Positions 10,984 through 23,951 of a stretch of DNA of 64,000 nt are shown here, one piece after another. Source of the stretch: Apium graveolens. Lineage: Eukaryota; Streptophyta; Magnoliopsida; Apiales; Apiaceae. Position 1 is the stretch's first letter. Every line of letters starts with the position of its first letter. The stretch is from the NCBI RefSeq assembly GCF_009905375.1, contig NC_133656.1:242166401-242230400 (forward strand), read 5' to 3'. The notes beneath the pieces were generated by a model that was given only the letters and a program-made list of their open reading frames with translations, was not told the origin of the DNA and searched no databases. The position numbers and the translations under genes are program-made.

Positions 10984-11965
10984 AACTTGGAAGGTGTTCT
11001 GTGTCAGACCGTAGTTTTTATCAGGAATTTAGAACTCGGAACGTGTTCTGTGTCAGACTGTGGTTTTTATCAGAAGTTTAAGAATAGTTTTGAAAAATTT
11101 TACGGTTGGATTCTCCAATTTATTGATAATCATATAACTATAAATTAAACCAAATATGACTCAAATTATGAAAAAATTATTACTATTATAAAAAATCTAA
11201 ATTTTTTAGTGGGGGCACAATAAAAAATATATATTTATACTTTTTTTTAAAAAAAAACCGCTAATTTTTTGTTATGAGGGGCAGAGGGACACTCCCTGCT
11301 GACCCCTATATTGACCCTATATGAATCCGGCCCTGACCGTAGCAATTGACAAAGTAACTCTACAGTACTATTGGTTGAACAATTGTGTTCTCAACTTTGT
11401 TCATATCTGTATATCAAGTAATCTAGGTAGTAAAAGTTCGTTACGCAGAAAAGAAACTACAGAGTGCATACTACTAGAAGATTAAGGAGTCTGTTTCATT
11501 AACAGATACAGATATACCAACGACAACGATACGTCGATACTCAACTCGGTGACAAGAACTAGCTATCAGAATAGACAAAACCTTATAAGCAAGAAGATCA
11601 TCAGAAATATTTGATCTTGTTCTCATTTTTTACATATGCCACTTGAGATCTTGAAGAAAAAACATGGCTATTGTGAAAGTCTACTGATCGAAGATATTAT
11701 GAAAGAGGTCTGATCGTTTTCCATCATTCTAGTTGTTCACAGTTCTGCCAACGCTTCCATTTTGAGATCTTGTAAGCTGTTTCTCAATAATTCACTTGAT
11801 AAATTTGAATAAGTGATGCACTTCCACAATTGACGCGAGAAGTTTCATATTGAGATCTTGTAAGCTGTTTTTCAACATATTATCCACTTGATAATTCTGA
11901 ATAAGCGGCGCACTTTCACAATTGACACACATAATCCACTTGTATGATATAATTCAGGGCAGAAA
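10984..11965 (+). other. Spacer between convergent genes, with 88-bp tandem duplication
   Basis: No coding potential is seen. At 11764-11851 and 11852-11935 a unit starting GAGATCTTGTAAGCTGTTT is present twice (period 88 bp), each ending near CACAATTGAC. It lies in the 3' flank of the kinase gene and recurs in B (about 29677 onward) and C (48636 and 48724). Confidence 0.7.
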
Positions 11966-12822
11966 TTATTACCTTTTCAGGGTTTGTGATGAAAATCTTA
12001 GACAATAGATGCCTCCATTCCATGGAAATCTGAATGCAGTTTGGTATCAAGAATGGGGCTTTCAGTATTCTCTGTCAAAAGCCAATTGTACATACAGTTT
12101 ACGAAGGCGTATAGCTCCCAATTTGAATTCAGGCAATTTAAAATTTAGCTTCTATTTCCCTTTCATATGCAAACTACTCTCATGTACACTAACCTAAATT
12201 GTCTTTTCAAAGTCATTTAGATCATTCGGATCCGAAAAGGGATAAGTCCCAACAAGCATCACATATAGAGTTACTCCGCAAGACCAAACATCTGAAATCT
12301 ATTATCTCGATAATTAGATAGAACATATGGCTATTAGCAAAATTTAGTATATCACCTAGGAAATCAACAGAAATTAACTTATCACCTTTCCGTCGTACGC
12401 TTTTCTGCTCAGAACCTCTCGTGCAACATAAGCTGGTGTTCCCACGGTAGATTTTGGTTGAGAATGAAAAACTGATGACTGGCAGTACGCAAATCCACCC
12501 AAAGAAAAGAGAGGAGAAAAGTGGATTTAGCAGATAGAACATTTTTGTAATGGTATATATCTGAGAGTAATCTGTAAAATTATTACCTTGGAGTACCCAA
12601 AATCATATATTTTGACACGTGGCGCTAGACTTCCATCTAACAGTGTATTTTCGAGCTTCAGATCTCTATGGCAGATATGCTGTACAACATCATAGATCGC
12701 TAAAAACTAAAACTGTGAAATTCAGAGCTGATACCAAAAACAAAGCACAGACACATACCATTGAATGACAATAACTAACTCCTGATATTAGTTGTTGGAA
12801 GAAAAACCTTGCCTAGTTCCAA
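11966..12822 (-). pseudogene. SnRK2-like Ser/Thr kinase fragment, copy A
   Basis: On the minus strand, exons in order encode RFFFQQLISGVSYCHS (about 12820-12765), the catalytic loop [15 protein letters not shown] and ICDFGYSK (about 12685-12590), the activation segment [20 protein letters not shown] (about 12480-12400), [20 protein letters not shown] (about 12290-12225) and a decayed ISMEWRHLL region near 12030-11985. This order and the [13 protein letters not shown] motif are SnRK2 traits (ABA/osmotic stress kinases). The N-lobe is lost and the SIRE element begins just beyond. The C-terminal exon kept in copy C is missing here. Confidence 0.75.
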
Positions 12823-12959
12823 ATATAACAGGAAGTGCAAAATGAGTACATAAAATTTACCTATTAACTATTATAACGATGCCATTGGGAAACATCAAGA
12901 TCTTATCTACCTCGATAAAGAGGTTGGAACAGAGACCATCCCTTTGAACTATCATTGGT

Positions 12960-13968
12960 GATCCTGACACAGGAGTGAGGAGTAGACATGCCACTCATAA
13001 TGAATGTCACTTTTTAGGGTTTCTATCAGATATGGAACCTAAGAAAGTGGATGAGGCACTTGAAGATCCAGATTGGGTTATTTCTATGCAAGAAGAACTC
13101 AATCAGTTTGAGAGGCAGAAGGTATGGAAGTTGGTACCCGACCAAAGGGTGAGTCGACCAAAGGGTGAGTCGGTAACAGGCACTAAGTGGGTATTTAGAA
13201 AAACGTTAGATGAAGATGGCATTGTAACGAGAAACAAGGCCAGACTGGTAGCTAAAGGTTACTTTCAAGAAGAGGGTATAGATTATAATGAAACTTATGG
13301 ACCGGTAGCTAGACTTGAGACAATCAGGATATTTTTGGCATTCGCAGCATATTCAGATTTCAAGGTTTATCAAATGGATGAGAAGAGTGCATTATTAAAT
13401 GGGGAGCTTGAAGAGGAAGTGTATGTGGAACAACCTCCAGGTTTTGAAAATCTAAATCTGGCTGACTTTGTATATTTTCTATTCAAACCTCTATGGTGTT
13501 AAGCAAGCTCCAAGGACATGGTATGACACTCACCAAGAGTTTTTACTTGAAAATGGTTTTACTAGAGGTGTTATAGATAAAACTGTGTTTCATAAAATGC
13601 ATAAATCTGATATGATATTAGTTCAAGTATATGTTGATGACATTATATTTTGTTCTACTAATGATGATCTTTGTACGAGATTTTTTAAACTAACGCAGAG
13701 TAAGTATGAAATGAGCATGATGGGAGAGTTGGACTACTTTCTTGAATTACAAGTGAGTCAATGGAAATATGGTGTATTCATCTGTCAATCCAAGTACATA
13801 AATGAGCTTCTCAAGAAGTACAATATGGAAGATTCAACTCCGGAAAAGACTCCAATGCCAACAGCCTCTAAGCTTGATCATGACAAAACTGGTAAGAAAG
13901 TTGACATCACAAGCTACATAGGTATGATAGGCTCATTACTTTATCTTACAACAAGTAAACCAGTAATC
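12960..13968 (+). pseudogene. SIRE/Maximus-like copia RT fragment, copy A
   Basis: Begins [28 protein letters not shown], a boundary upstream of RT typical of SIRE-type copia elements. It continues [40 protein letters not shown] and YVDDIIF. Frame is lost near 13468-13502 (FKPLWC stop). That frameshift and the changes VKSAF to EKSAL are shared with copy B but not copy C. The sequence is cut at about 13968, where the rest of pol and the whole 3' ORF are deleted up to the element's 3' end. Confidence 0.85.
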
Positions 13969-14055
13969 TGTTTTGAGGTTGTACTTTTTCATATTGTCAT
14001 TTGAGTTATCCTTAGGGATTGCTTGTCAAACTCTAACAATCAAATAGGGGGACAT

Positions 14056-15284
14056 TGTAAAGCATAATGTAACGTAATATGTAATCGAGGAATTATAACT
14101 CAACATGAAACAGAAATAGATAAACAATATTAAATTATGAAACATAGGAACCCTAATGATGAAGACTGGATATATACAAAGAATCAAAAGATGGAATTGA
14201 TGTTTTAAGTTCATAATCAAGTCATGGGAAGAAGTTCATTAACATGTTCAAGCCTCCATAAAGAATAAGATGTCGAAGGACTTCCAGTGTCAGTGAAATG
14301 ATTTGATTTGAAGTATTGAAGATCAAGGGTTCAGTGATTGAAGCACTGAATAATCAACCAAGGTGTATCAGCTCAGCATTACAAAAGAATTTGAATTAAA
14401 TCAATTCATGTTAGTTGTTTGTGAACCAGACCAGTGCACCAAGCATCAGCATATTAGAGAAGGTTTAATTCAGTTATACAGAAAGATCAATATTGATACA
14501 ATTATTAGAGTCAAGAATTTTTCTAAGTCAAAGATCCACTGCCAAGACAACTAGATCGCAAGTAAGTTGCAAGAAACAAAAATTGGCTAAGGAAAAATAG
14601 CTTACTATCCTGGTCGTAAGTATCTCATTCAGGGAGCTACAGGTCACAAGTAACTTTGTGACTTGGGAAATATGCATCCTCCTAGAAGCACAAGGTTGTA
14701 AGTAAGCTGTACAGGGAAAAACATGTCGCAAGTAAGTACTAGAGATGAAATTAAGGAAAAATCTTACACAGGTCTCCCTAGGTCGCAAGTAACTTTGCCC
14801 TAGGGAACTAGGTCGCAAGTAAATGCTAAAGGAGAAATTTGCTAAGGTAAAACCACCTGTGATGTTCTGGTCGCAAGTAAGTGACTAGAAAAGGCTACTA
14901 GTGGTCGCAAGTTAAGTAGCAACGAAAGAACTCTCTCTTGTCGCAAGTAACTACTTGGTTGTGTTATTGTGAATTATAAATGCAGCAATTCAATGATTTG
15001 AATGGACAGAAATGTGCCACCTTCCCTAAGGAATTGAAGTCGAAAAAGCAGAAAATGAATACAATTTCATTTGGTAATCTTCCTCAGCCAACAGAAAGTA
15101 TTTTACGGGAGCTCCATTAAAGACTTCATTTATTAAGCTTGTAAACACAAAGTTGTGCTGTTGAATTTATATTAATAAAATAATATATTTCTCGAATTAT
15201 TTTGTGTCTATTTTAATTCCGTACATATAACGAAGAACTTGAAATGAATCGAAAAAGATTGTAGGTATCGTATTCAACCCCCCC
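14056..15284 (+). repeat. 3' LTR of the SIRE-like element, copy A
   Basis: It follows the PPT-like AGGGGGACAT (mutated from AGGGGGAGAT in copy B). Starts TGTAAAGCATAATG and ends around GTATTCAACCCCCCCTA, an ending resembling SIRE-type LTRs. About 1.23 kb. It carries an array of TCGCAAGTAA motifs. The exact 3' boundary is uncertain by several bases because the 5' LTR is missing. Confidence 0.7.
14555..14950 (+). repeat. Array of direct TCGCAAGTAA motifs in the LTR
   Basis: Perfect copies of TCGCAAGTAA start at 14556, 14726, 14783, 14813, 14871 and 14941. One-to-two-base variants lie near 14613, 14643, 14695 and 14904. Most are preceded by G or GG, giving GGTCGCAAGTAA. All are in one orientation. 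Spacing is irregular, about 30-90 bp. Confidence 0.9.
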
Positions 15285-16908
15285 TATACGATACTTTGGA
15301 AGCGGCTTATGTTGATGAACGGTTATACAACTGTGGTATTTATGAATTAACGTCATAAGTGAAAGCTTAATTTCCATCTCAATATGTGACTTTGGATTGT
15401 GTTACATATTTAGCTCCTGGCTACTGCTGTTTTATTGATCTACGACTGTATACCTCTACAATCATCTAGTACTTCATGATTGTAATTCAGGCTGAGCACA
15501 ACATTTTCATGCACTCATTTTATATATTAAGTGTAACTTGTGTATTTGGCGGTTCCTTATTTAGCGCTACGCATAACTCATTGGTAACCTCTATTTTGAT
15601 CAAGAAAACCGATAAAATGAATATGCTAATGAAGGCTACAGATTCAAAGATTCAGATAAGAGGAAGAAACTTATAATATCTTAACCGCTCATGTTATTTT
15701 GGTGATTGATTTTCTAATATGCTAGTTTTAACCTGTGTCAGAGGGAGTAAAACACCAGGGAAGGTTTGGACCCTCCCTGAAATTGGTCCAAATTGTTTTT
15801 TTAAGAAAGCCCAATGTAAAAGTTCCCCAAAAAATACACATTAACAAAACTCACTGCATCAGCACATACACATCAATGAAAAATTCAGAAAACAGAGAAA
15901 TGTGATAAGAGAAGAGAGATGTGATAATAGTGAACAAAAATGGATAAGTGATAATAGTTTGTAACATGATAGGGGACGAATGGTTAAATGTTTAAATAAT
16001 TTATTGATAATATATATTGAGCGTTATATTTTCCTAAGCGTGAAAACTGAAGATGTACTTCAAACGTCCGGAGTGTAGACGGGAGCGCTAAAAACATATA
16101 ATTGTAATAAAATATGTTTTTCATGATATTATTTTGCACTTTTCTACTTTTAGTTGAGAATGTTTTTAGCTTATATTCGCCTTCTCTCTGATCTCAACAA
16201 CTCTCATTCTTTACACTTCTTTCGAGCCGCTTATCACTGCTTTAGGTAGCACAATGGCCTTCAAAAAAAAAATACAATTTTGCTTTTGTAAAAATGTAAA
16301 TTTTAATTATTTTTTGCAAAACGACTTTTTTGGGAAAAAAGGTATGCAATTTTACAATTGAAATTAACCAAATCAACTTTATTGAAAATTTAGGAATAAT
16401 AATCAGTGGTTTAAAATTGCATTTAAGGTTACACCCTTACAAAATCTTGTATCTGTAATAGTTTTTGGTTGGGATTTGCCTTTAATATTGGATTTGTTAA
16501 ATCAAATGTACCCTTGTTAAATGTAATCAAAAATAGTTTTAATTATTTTGCTGAAACAAAAGTCTCATTTTCTCGAGTTACAAACCATATTTTATTGCGT
16601 ATATTTACAAAAAACAGCAAAATCGTAAAAAAAACTTAAAAAAGTTAGCACTTTTGCTCATTTTCCTTTATTTAAATAATTCATAAATAAATAAACTTCA
16701 TAGAAATTTTAGAAAATTTAAACAACACATCTCACAAGAAAACAAACACCCATATTTCGCCAAAAACATTTTCCTATACTTTTTCATAAAAAATAATAAG
16801 AAAATATTTAATCTACATAATATGTTACACCAACATAACATATATGGGCACACATTGTCAAACACAATAAATCACAAATTTCCAAAAAAATTCTTCTCAA
16901 GGTAGTAC
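15285..16908. other. AT-rich spacer of unit A, no gene recognised
   Basis: Collinear with about 38898-40519 in unit B. A short open stretch just after the LTR (DTLEAAYVDERLYN, stop near 15350) is conserved in B with amino-acid changes but has no recognisable family. A diverged local duplication is visible: TAGGTAGCACAATGGCCTT near 16244 and TAGGTAGCACTATGGCCTT near 17455 are followed by similar AT-rich sequence. Confidence 0.6.
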
Positions 16909-17455
16909 TAGGGGTGAGTAAAACCGAACCGAAACCGAGAAACTGAACCGAATCATATAATTTCGGTTCTGTTTGGTTTGAGTTTTTCAAAAATTTCGGT
17001 TAATTCGTTTTTTCGTTTTGAACCGAAATAATATTGGTTCAGTTCGGTTAATCTAAAAATAAATTCGGTTTAACTGAAATAACCGAAATCCAAAATATAT
17101 ATTTTTTTGAATTATTATATATATATAATGTAATATAGTAAATATAAACAAAAAACAGACTGTATGTATTTTCAATTGGTTAGAATGTATGTATCTTCAG
17201 TTTTTTACATATATAATATAATATGTATTCTTTTAACATTTCCAATTATTTTTTGTTTCCATTTTAAATTATTTTGATAAAATTTTCAAATATTTCGGTT
17301 TTCAGAAACCAAACCGAATTAACCGAAATAATTCAGTTCGGTTTGTGCATAAGTTTGGTTCGGTTCGGTTCGATTACGAAAAAATTATCACTTCGATTTT
17401 CGGTTAATTCGGTTCGGTTCGGTTTCTGACCGAACCGACCGGACGCTGAGCCTTA
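16909..17455. mobile_element. hAT-like MITE built of CCGAAC/GTTCGG repeats, unit A
   Basis: A 547-bp element with imperfect terminal inverted repeats (TAGGGGTGAG ... CTGAGCCTTA). It is flanked by an 8-bp duplication, GGTAGTAC (16901-16908) and GGTAGCAC (17456-17463), with one mismatch. 8-bp TSDs are typical of hAT elements. Both ends are dense in AACCGAA/TTCGGTT on opposite strands, so the ends can fold together. No coding capacity. Confidence 0.65.
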
Positions 17456-20400
17456 GGTAGCACTATGGCCTTTAAATATAGGTATTTAATTTTTTTGTAA
17501 GAAACGTAAATTTTTAAAAAAAATTGCAAAACAAATTTTTTTTTAGAAAAAGACGAGCTATACAATTTTACAACTGAAAATAACCAAAATTAATTTTAAA
17601 AACAAATTGAAAATAATAATAATCATGAGACTACTCTAATAAAAACCAATTTTAGAATATAAAATAGAAACTGAATAATATTTTTTTTAATTACTTTGAA
17701 ATATATCAAATATGGTATGCAAATTGATCGTTGAGTGATGGAGAAAAGTACAGTGAATTCGGATTTAAAAAAAAACATACCCTTTAACGGGAAAAATCAA
17801 TTTAAAACGGAGGGGGAAAACTGAGATTGTCTGTAGGGTGCAAATTAGTTGGGTGTGATGTTTTAAAGGGAACCGGACATTAAATTAAATTGATCTAATG
17901 ATTTAGATTAAATTAGTTGGTGTTCGAGGTAGGTAAAGAGCGAAAAAGTGTTTACGTGTGAGAAATGTAGGAGGAAGAGTAAGAGGGGTGAGAATATTGA
18001 GGATGAGGTTGCTGATAGTTTGCTTGGAATGGCGAATAAGAGTGGGGAGAATGTGGGGTCTAGTAGGACGGCTTGGACAGGGAGGGTTCCGAGGGAGGAG
18101 AGGGCGCATGTGCAAGGAGTGGTTGGTGGGGAAAGCGCGGGAACGGGGATTTTTGGGTCGGCGTTGTGGAGGGCGAGCGGGTATGTACATAAGAAGTTTG
18201 GTTTTCAGTATAAGGAGTTTGATTGGAATGACGGGAATGAGACTGGTGGTAATGAGGGTGGTGGAAATGAGCTTGGTAGTGAGGGTAGTAATGGGGGAGC
18301 GTTGTCTTTGTTGAATAATTATAAAGTGGGGGGTGTTGGTGGTAGTGTAAGTTTTGGTGCGGGGAAGAGAACAAGAGATGAAGAAAGTAATAAAAAGAAA
18401 GGGGAGGAAGGCGAGGAAGTTAATGACTGGAGCAGCCAGCAGAATCGTTTGAAAAAGGATAGGAGTTCCATGAAATCTATTATGAATTACTCTGGCAAGC
18501 GTAAGAAAGAGGATTCACGAACTTCTGAGGATGTAGGTGCTTGACAAATAAACTAAACTTCTCTTCATCGTATAATTTGTGTGGGTGAAATATATAATAG
18601 AAAGTGTGGTTGCAGAGGGATCTTCTGAATTGCAGAGGGGAGCAGTTCTACAACTAGTGAAAGTCTCATAATCTACAAGATGAAAACCAATCAACTTTAG
18701 GAACTAAGAAAAAAATAAATCATTTACATGGTTGAATACTGAGCTTTTACTAATTGCTAGAATTGTTTTTTCCTGGTTCTTAGTCAACTAAACATGTACT
18801 ATGTATCATTCAGTTCAGTGGACAGCTGGTAGGCTAAATTCTGGCTGCTTCTTGATTTAGAATTGGATTTGTATAGAACATAGTAAATTCTACTCCTGCA
18901 GTTGGTTTATTTTTTCCAGTATAAAATATATTATACATGTTAATTCTTGATGACACCCTTGGTATGATATCCAGATACTAAGGCTCTGATCAGATAAAAT
19001 GTTCCCAATGATGCTGTAAACTGTCAGTTACATTGCTGTCATGTGAACTCTACATTTGCAACTTTCTTAATCATTGATGCATATATCTCTCTGCTTCTAT
19101 ACAGAATATAAATTTTACTCGTTATTACTTGGTATTAGTGGCTAAACTTTCTGCAAGAGTTGTAAACTGTGAGATTTGTTTTGATCTAGTGCACAAACTA
19201 CTTGCCAAGCAGAAACATGCCAGGGAACTAGGAGCGTGGCAGGCATCTTTTGGGTTTCTTCCATTGGTCCACTGAAAATAAATTAAAAAAACTTTCTTGT
19301 CCATCAGGTCCTAGTTTGTGCAAATTTAATGCATCTGTCCTACGATTTCCCTTCTGTTGATGGGCGAGATGTGATGTTTTTTACTTGGGAATTTAATGTT
19401 CTCATGTATGTAATAATTAATATTATGTAAAAAAAATCTATATTTGAAAAAAGTGAGAGTAGAGATTTTCACATTTGTCACTGGTGACAAATAATGATTT
19501 TACCAATTAAGTGTAATGTGTGAAGTTATCAGTAGTCTGAAACTACTTGTTGCTGCTGATTGTCAAATCTATAATGATAGTTTCTTTAAGGAAATCTATA
19601 ATGTATGTCAGAACTCAACCAAAAGTTGTGATTGTGATAAGATGTCTGATGTCTGCTGGTGGTTTTGTTAAGGACAGGGAGAGGTATGAAAAGTCAACGA
19701 GTTCTGGAAAAGAGCTTCCAAAATCTTTTGCCTCTTCTGTGAAAACTTCAAACCGAAGCAAGATTTCGGGTTCCTCTAATTTCAGTAAAACCTTGTCTGA
19801 ATCAAAGGAATCTATTGCCTTTAGATCTGCTAAACCATCACTGTTACAAAATAGTATAGGTAATCCCGTGTCTTGTGAATCTGCTAGTTCCTTGCAACCT
19901 AAGAGTGCATCATATATTGACAATACAACTACCACTTCAAAGTTGATGCATAGAAGTAAGACAGTTGACCATTTAGATTATCAACCATCATCGAAGGTCA
20001 TCCTCACACTACAAGAGGATCAGTCAAGCACTCTAAACACTCCTGCAACAATAAGTGATGAAGAGGTCTGAGTCAAGCTGGCATTTTGTTGTCATGTTTT
20101 CTTGAAGTTCCTCTGCTAATGTTTTGCTAATTTCTGTTTCATCTTTTGCAGCTTGCATTATTATTGCATCAGGAGCTTAACAGATCTGCAAGAGTCTCGC
20201 GGGTGCCACGCATGCGGCATGCTGGTAGTTTACCCCAGTTAGCTTCTCCGACTGGTGCAAGCATGCTCATGAAGCAGTCACCATCTAATTCTGTGGGAAA
20301 AGACCATGGTTGGGTAAGTTGCACATATGTCACTTTTTAATTTCATTTATACTAGTGATTTCTCAATTACATTAATCGTTGTGCTTAAATAATACAAATA

Positions 20401-20498
20401 TTCATTTCTCCCTTGGTAAGGTCGGTCCTTGTTAAGTTAGTTGTGTACTGATTTTTTTTCCTTTTATATCCTTGTTGATTTAAATATAAGGTGATAAG

Positions 20499-21142
20499 TG
20501 TGAAAACAATCTGCGATTAATACAAATAATCAAACAAGTGTGTGCGTGAGTAAACGAAATCAAACGGAGGAAGAAAAGATATAAACAGAAGAGAGATCCT
20601 CGAGTCCAGTTGAAACTGTCTCCTTAAAGCTATTTCGCCTCTCACCGTATGTGCGAGTCGATAGCCTCCCAGGATAAAACGAGGTAGCGGCGGCGTTACG
20701 GATAACGAGCACCTTCAGCGAGCTTGAACGGGCACGAAACTATCACCGAGAGAGAGAGATTTGTGTTTAGAGGCGAATATGTTTTTTTGGTGTGTCTAAC
20801 TCTAACGCCTTAGAGGTGTTTATATAGGTGTAGATAGACTTGTGCGCTACTCTTTTCCATAATTAAATATCATTAATTATGGAATCGGTGTAATACTTGC
20901 AAGCTACTCTATTCCATAAATAATCTGAAACAGAATCAGATTAAATATATCAAGACATACACCATATCAATTAATCTGAAACAAAATCAAATTAATTTAT
21001 GCCATAATATTTGAGCCAAATTCTAATGGAAAATAATAATTTCCATTATTAAGAGAATATCATCATATCTCACACATCTTTTAGTCATAATGCTCAAAAA
21101 TATGACTTACCAATATGGGACTTATACCCATATTTTCCAACA
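20499..21142 (-). repeat. 3' LTR of the copia element in unit B
   Basis: In element orientation it starts TGTTGGAAAATATGGG and ends GATTGTTTTCACA. Identical by eye to the other LTR. Confidence 0.95.
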
Positions 21143-21152
21143 ATCCCCCACA
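21143..21152 (-). other. Polypurine tract of the copia element
   Basis: On the minus strand GTGGGGGAT lies directly before the 3' LTR, as needed for plus-strand priming. Confidence 0.85.
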
Positions 21153-21185
21153 TGGGTGAGATTGGTGATCATAGTAGCACACACC

Positions 21186-21206
21186 AGACAGACAGACAGA
21201 CAGACA
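21186..21206. repeat. AGAC tetranucleotide microsatellite
   Basis: About five tandem AGAC/ACAG units in the 3' untranslated part of the copia element, between pol and the PPT. Confidence 0.85.
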
Positions 21207-21818
21207 CGGAGTTTGACTTGGTGATAGTTTCTTCGATCAGATATAGCATACGATAGGTAGAGAATCCTCCTTGAACCTTCGCTCGAGTAAGCATACCGAC
21301 TTTACTGGTAGACAGTAGACGTGCTTATCCTTGAACTGTTCGACCGTTTATGTAAACGATGATATACTTATCACTATATCGTTTCTAACTCGTTCAGCTC
21401 TCATGAGTATGTCCATTTTGGCCATGGAACATCGTCCTGGTTCTGCAGAAGTTTCTAAAGAATTATGCCTTGCAATTCTCCTTTGAAGCGGCCCCACTTC
21501 TCTCCCACATAGGTGATCTTTATCTTATAGAGTAACCCGCGTTTACTCAACTGAATTCCATGCGTTCACTCCTGAGCTCCATGTATTCATCAAAGATCAT
21601 TAAAGGCTCAAAGCTTAACCTCGTACCTTACGGGTCTCACTGTTTCCTCATCATAGGAACAGGCCAGGGGTTACCCCCACAGTGATTTGGTCATCATGAT
21701 TTAGTTGTCCCATTGAACCAAGTTCTTGGGATCTCCAGTCAGCAATGGTTGGGTGTCCACCATGATGCCGTTAAGCAATAGGCTTAAGGCCCATCCCTCT
21801 CGATGATTTCTCAACCAC

Positions 21819-23951
21819 TTATCTTGATAACCCTTTGGTTAGTGGATCCGCGATATTATCCTTTGACGGTATATAGTCAATAGTGATAATTCCGGTTGAG
21901 ATCAATTGTCTAATGGAACTGTGTCGTCGTCGTATATGACGAGACTTTCCATTATACATCGTGCTCTGTGCTCTGCCAATAGCGGATTGACTATCACAGT
22001 GAATCCCTATTGCAGTTACAGGCTTTGGCCATCTTGGAATATCCTCCAGAAACTGACGTAGATATTCAGCCTCTTCGGCGCATTTATCTAGTGCCACAAA
22101 CTCAGCTTCCATCGTGGAATGAGTTATCACCGTTCGTTTTGAGGATTTCCATGATATTGCCGCTCCAGCTAATGTAAACACATAGCCACTCGTAGACTTA
22201 AGTGCTTTCTTGCTAGATATCCAATTTGTGTCAGTATATCCTTCTAATACTGCTGGGTATCTGCCATAGTGCAGTCCATAGTCTCGAGTTCCCCTCAAGT
22301 ACCTTAGTACCCTTATAATCGCTTTCCAGTGATCAGCTCCCGGATTACTCGTAAACCTACTCAACTTGCTAATTGAGTATGCAATGTCTGGTCTTGTACA
22401 ACTCATGAGGTACATCAGACTACCAATTATCCTCGAGTATTCCAATTGGGAAACAGCTACACCTTTGTTCTTGGATAGGTGCAAAGTCATATCCACAGGT
22501 GTCCTAGCTTTCTCAAAGTCATCCTTAAGAAACTTCTCAAGGATCTTGTCAACATAATGTGGTTGACTTAATGCGAGACCCTCTGATGTTCTAAAAATTT
22601 GAATTCCCAGAATTACATTTGCTAGTCCCATATCTTTCATGTCAAACCTTGATTTCAACATGTCCTTTGTAGATTTGATAACTTTATCATTGCTTCCAGC
22701 AATAAGTAGATCATCTACATATAGTGTCATCATGACATAGCCATTGTCATTCTCCTTGACATAGCTGTTCTCGTTATCCTTGTAATAGGCACAGCTATCA
22801 CATTCATTGATTTTGAAACCATTGGCCAGCACGACCTCATCAAATTTTTCATGCCATTTCATAGGCGCTTGTTTCAAACCATACAATGATTTCACCAATC
22901 TACACACTTTCCTTTCTTGTCCTGGGACAACAAACCCTTCAGGTTGTTCCATATAGATTTCTTCATCTATGTCTCCATTTAGGAAAGCTGTTTTCACATC
23001 CATTTGATGTACAGTTAGATTACGCATTGCAGCAATAGCAAACATCATCCTTATGGACGTTATTCTCGTTACAGGAGAATATGTATCAAAGTAATCAAGG
23101 CCTTTTTGTTGCTTGTATCCTTTAATTACAAGTCTGGCCTTATACTTATCAATAGTGCCATCAGTTTTCAACTTCTTCTTGAAAACCCACTTGCTACCTA
23201 ATGGTTTGCAACTAGTTAGCAAGTCCACTAATTCCCAAGTATGATTTTGTATAATTGAATCAACTTCATTCTTGATGGCCTCTTTCCACATAGGCCCATC
23301 AGGTGAGGTAACCGCCTCCTTATAAGTTTTTGGGTCACCTTCTTCGAGCAAATAGGTCATAAAATCAGACCCATAGGATTTCTCCGTTCGTTGTCTTTTG
23401 CTCCTTCTCACTACCCCCACATTTTCGTCTTCACTTTCGTCACTCTCATTATCGTCATCTACAGACTCATGAGATCGTTTAGACGTCGTAGGTTGTTGGT
23501 TTCCTGGATTACAGGGAAACATCGTCTCAAAAAATGAGGCATTCCTTGATTCCATAATGGTATTCCTTTGAATATCAGGAATCTTGGATTCATGAACAAG
23601 AAACCGATATGCAGTGCTGTGTGGAGGATATCCGATGAAGACACAATCCACAGTCTTAGGACCTATCTTCACCTTCTTTGGTGTAGGGATCAGTACCTTT
23701 GCAAGGCACCCCCACACTTTCAGGTGTTGGTAACTTGGTTTCTTTTTCTTCCACATTTCATAAGGACTTACATCCTTATTCTTGCGCATCGTAATATTTA
23801 AAATATTATTTGCGCTTAAGATGGCTTCTCCCCACATTGATTGTGGGAGCCCAGAGCTTAACAACATCGCATTCATCATCTCTTTCAGAGTGCGATTCTT
23901 CCTTTCAGTCCACACCATTTGACTGAGGGGAGTATGGTGCAGTGACCTCAT
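21819..23951 (-). pseudogene. Copia pol, part 2: integrase end, RT, RNase H
   Basis: Continues pol after a frameshift near 23910-23940. It carries [15 protein letters not shown] (integrase end), [47 protein letters not shown], catalytic [11 protein letters not shown], RNase [26 protein letters not shown], and a complete end with [12 protein letters not shown] and [14 protein letters not shown]. Within this part there is no further stop, so RT and RNase H look intact. The shift fits one extra base in the run encoding the conserved NGV-ERKNR junction. Confidence 0.93.

Larger units (their letters stand above)
2858..17918 (+). repeat. Segmental duplication unit A
   Basis: This unit is collinear with 19651-41523 (unit B) and with much of 44329-56130 (unit C): PHD-finger exons, convergent kinase fragment, SIRE-like copia, spacer. 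The 5' part of the gene is replaced by copia gag. The unit alone contains the gypsy insertion at 3511-8597. It has lost about 5.75 kb of the SIRE element relative to unit B: position 13968 joins sequence equivalent to 37626. Confidence 0.85.

Noticed and set aside
14555..14950. CRISPR-like reading of the TCGCAAGTAA array
   Set aside because: Motif too short, spacing irregular, no cas genes, plant nuclear context and LTR location.
15290..15352. Short open stretch DTLEAAYVDERLYN after the SIRE LTR
   Set aside because: Conserved in unit B but with replacement changes, no start codon, no recognised family; listed only as spacer.
17958..18314. Open frames overlapping PHD exon 1 (both strands, B and C), including a His/Pro-rich minus-strand frame
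   Set aside because: They follow the purine-rich bias of the exon; only the PHD frame keeps family motifs and splice phase.
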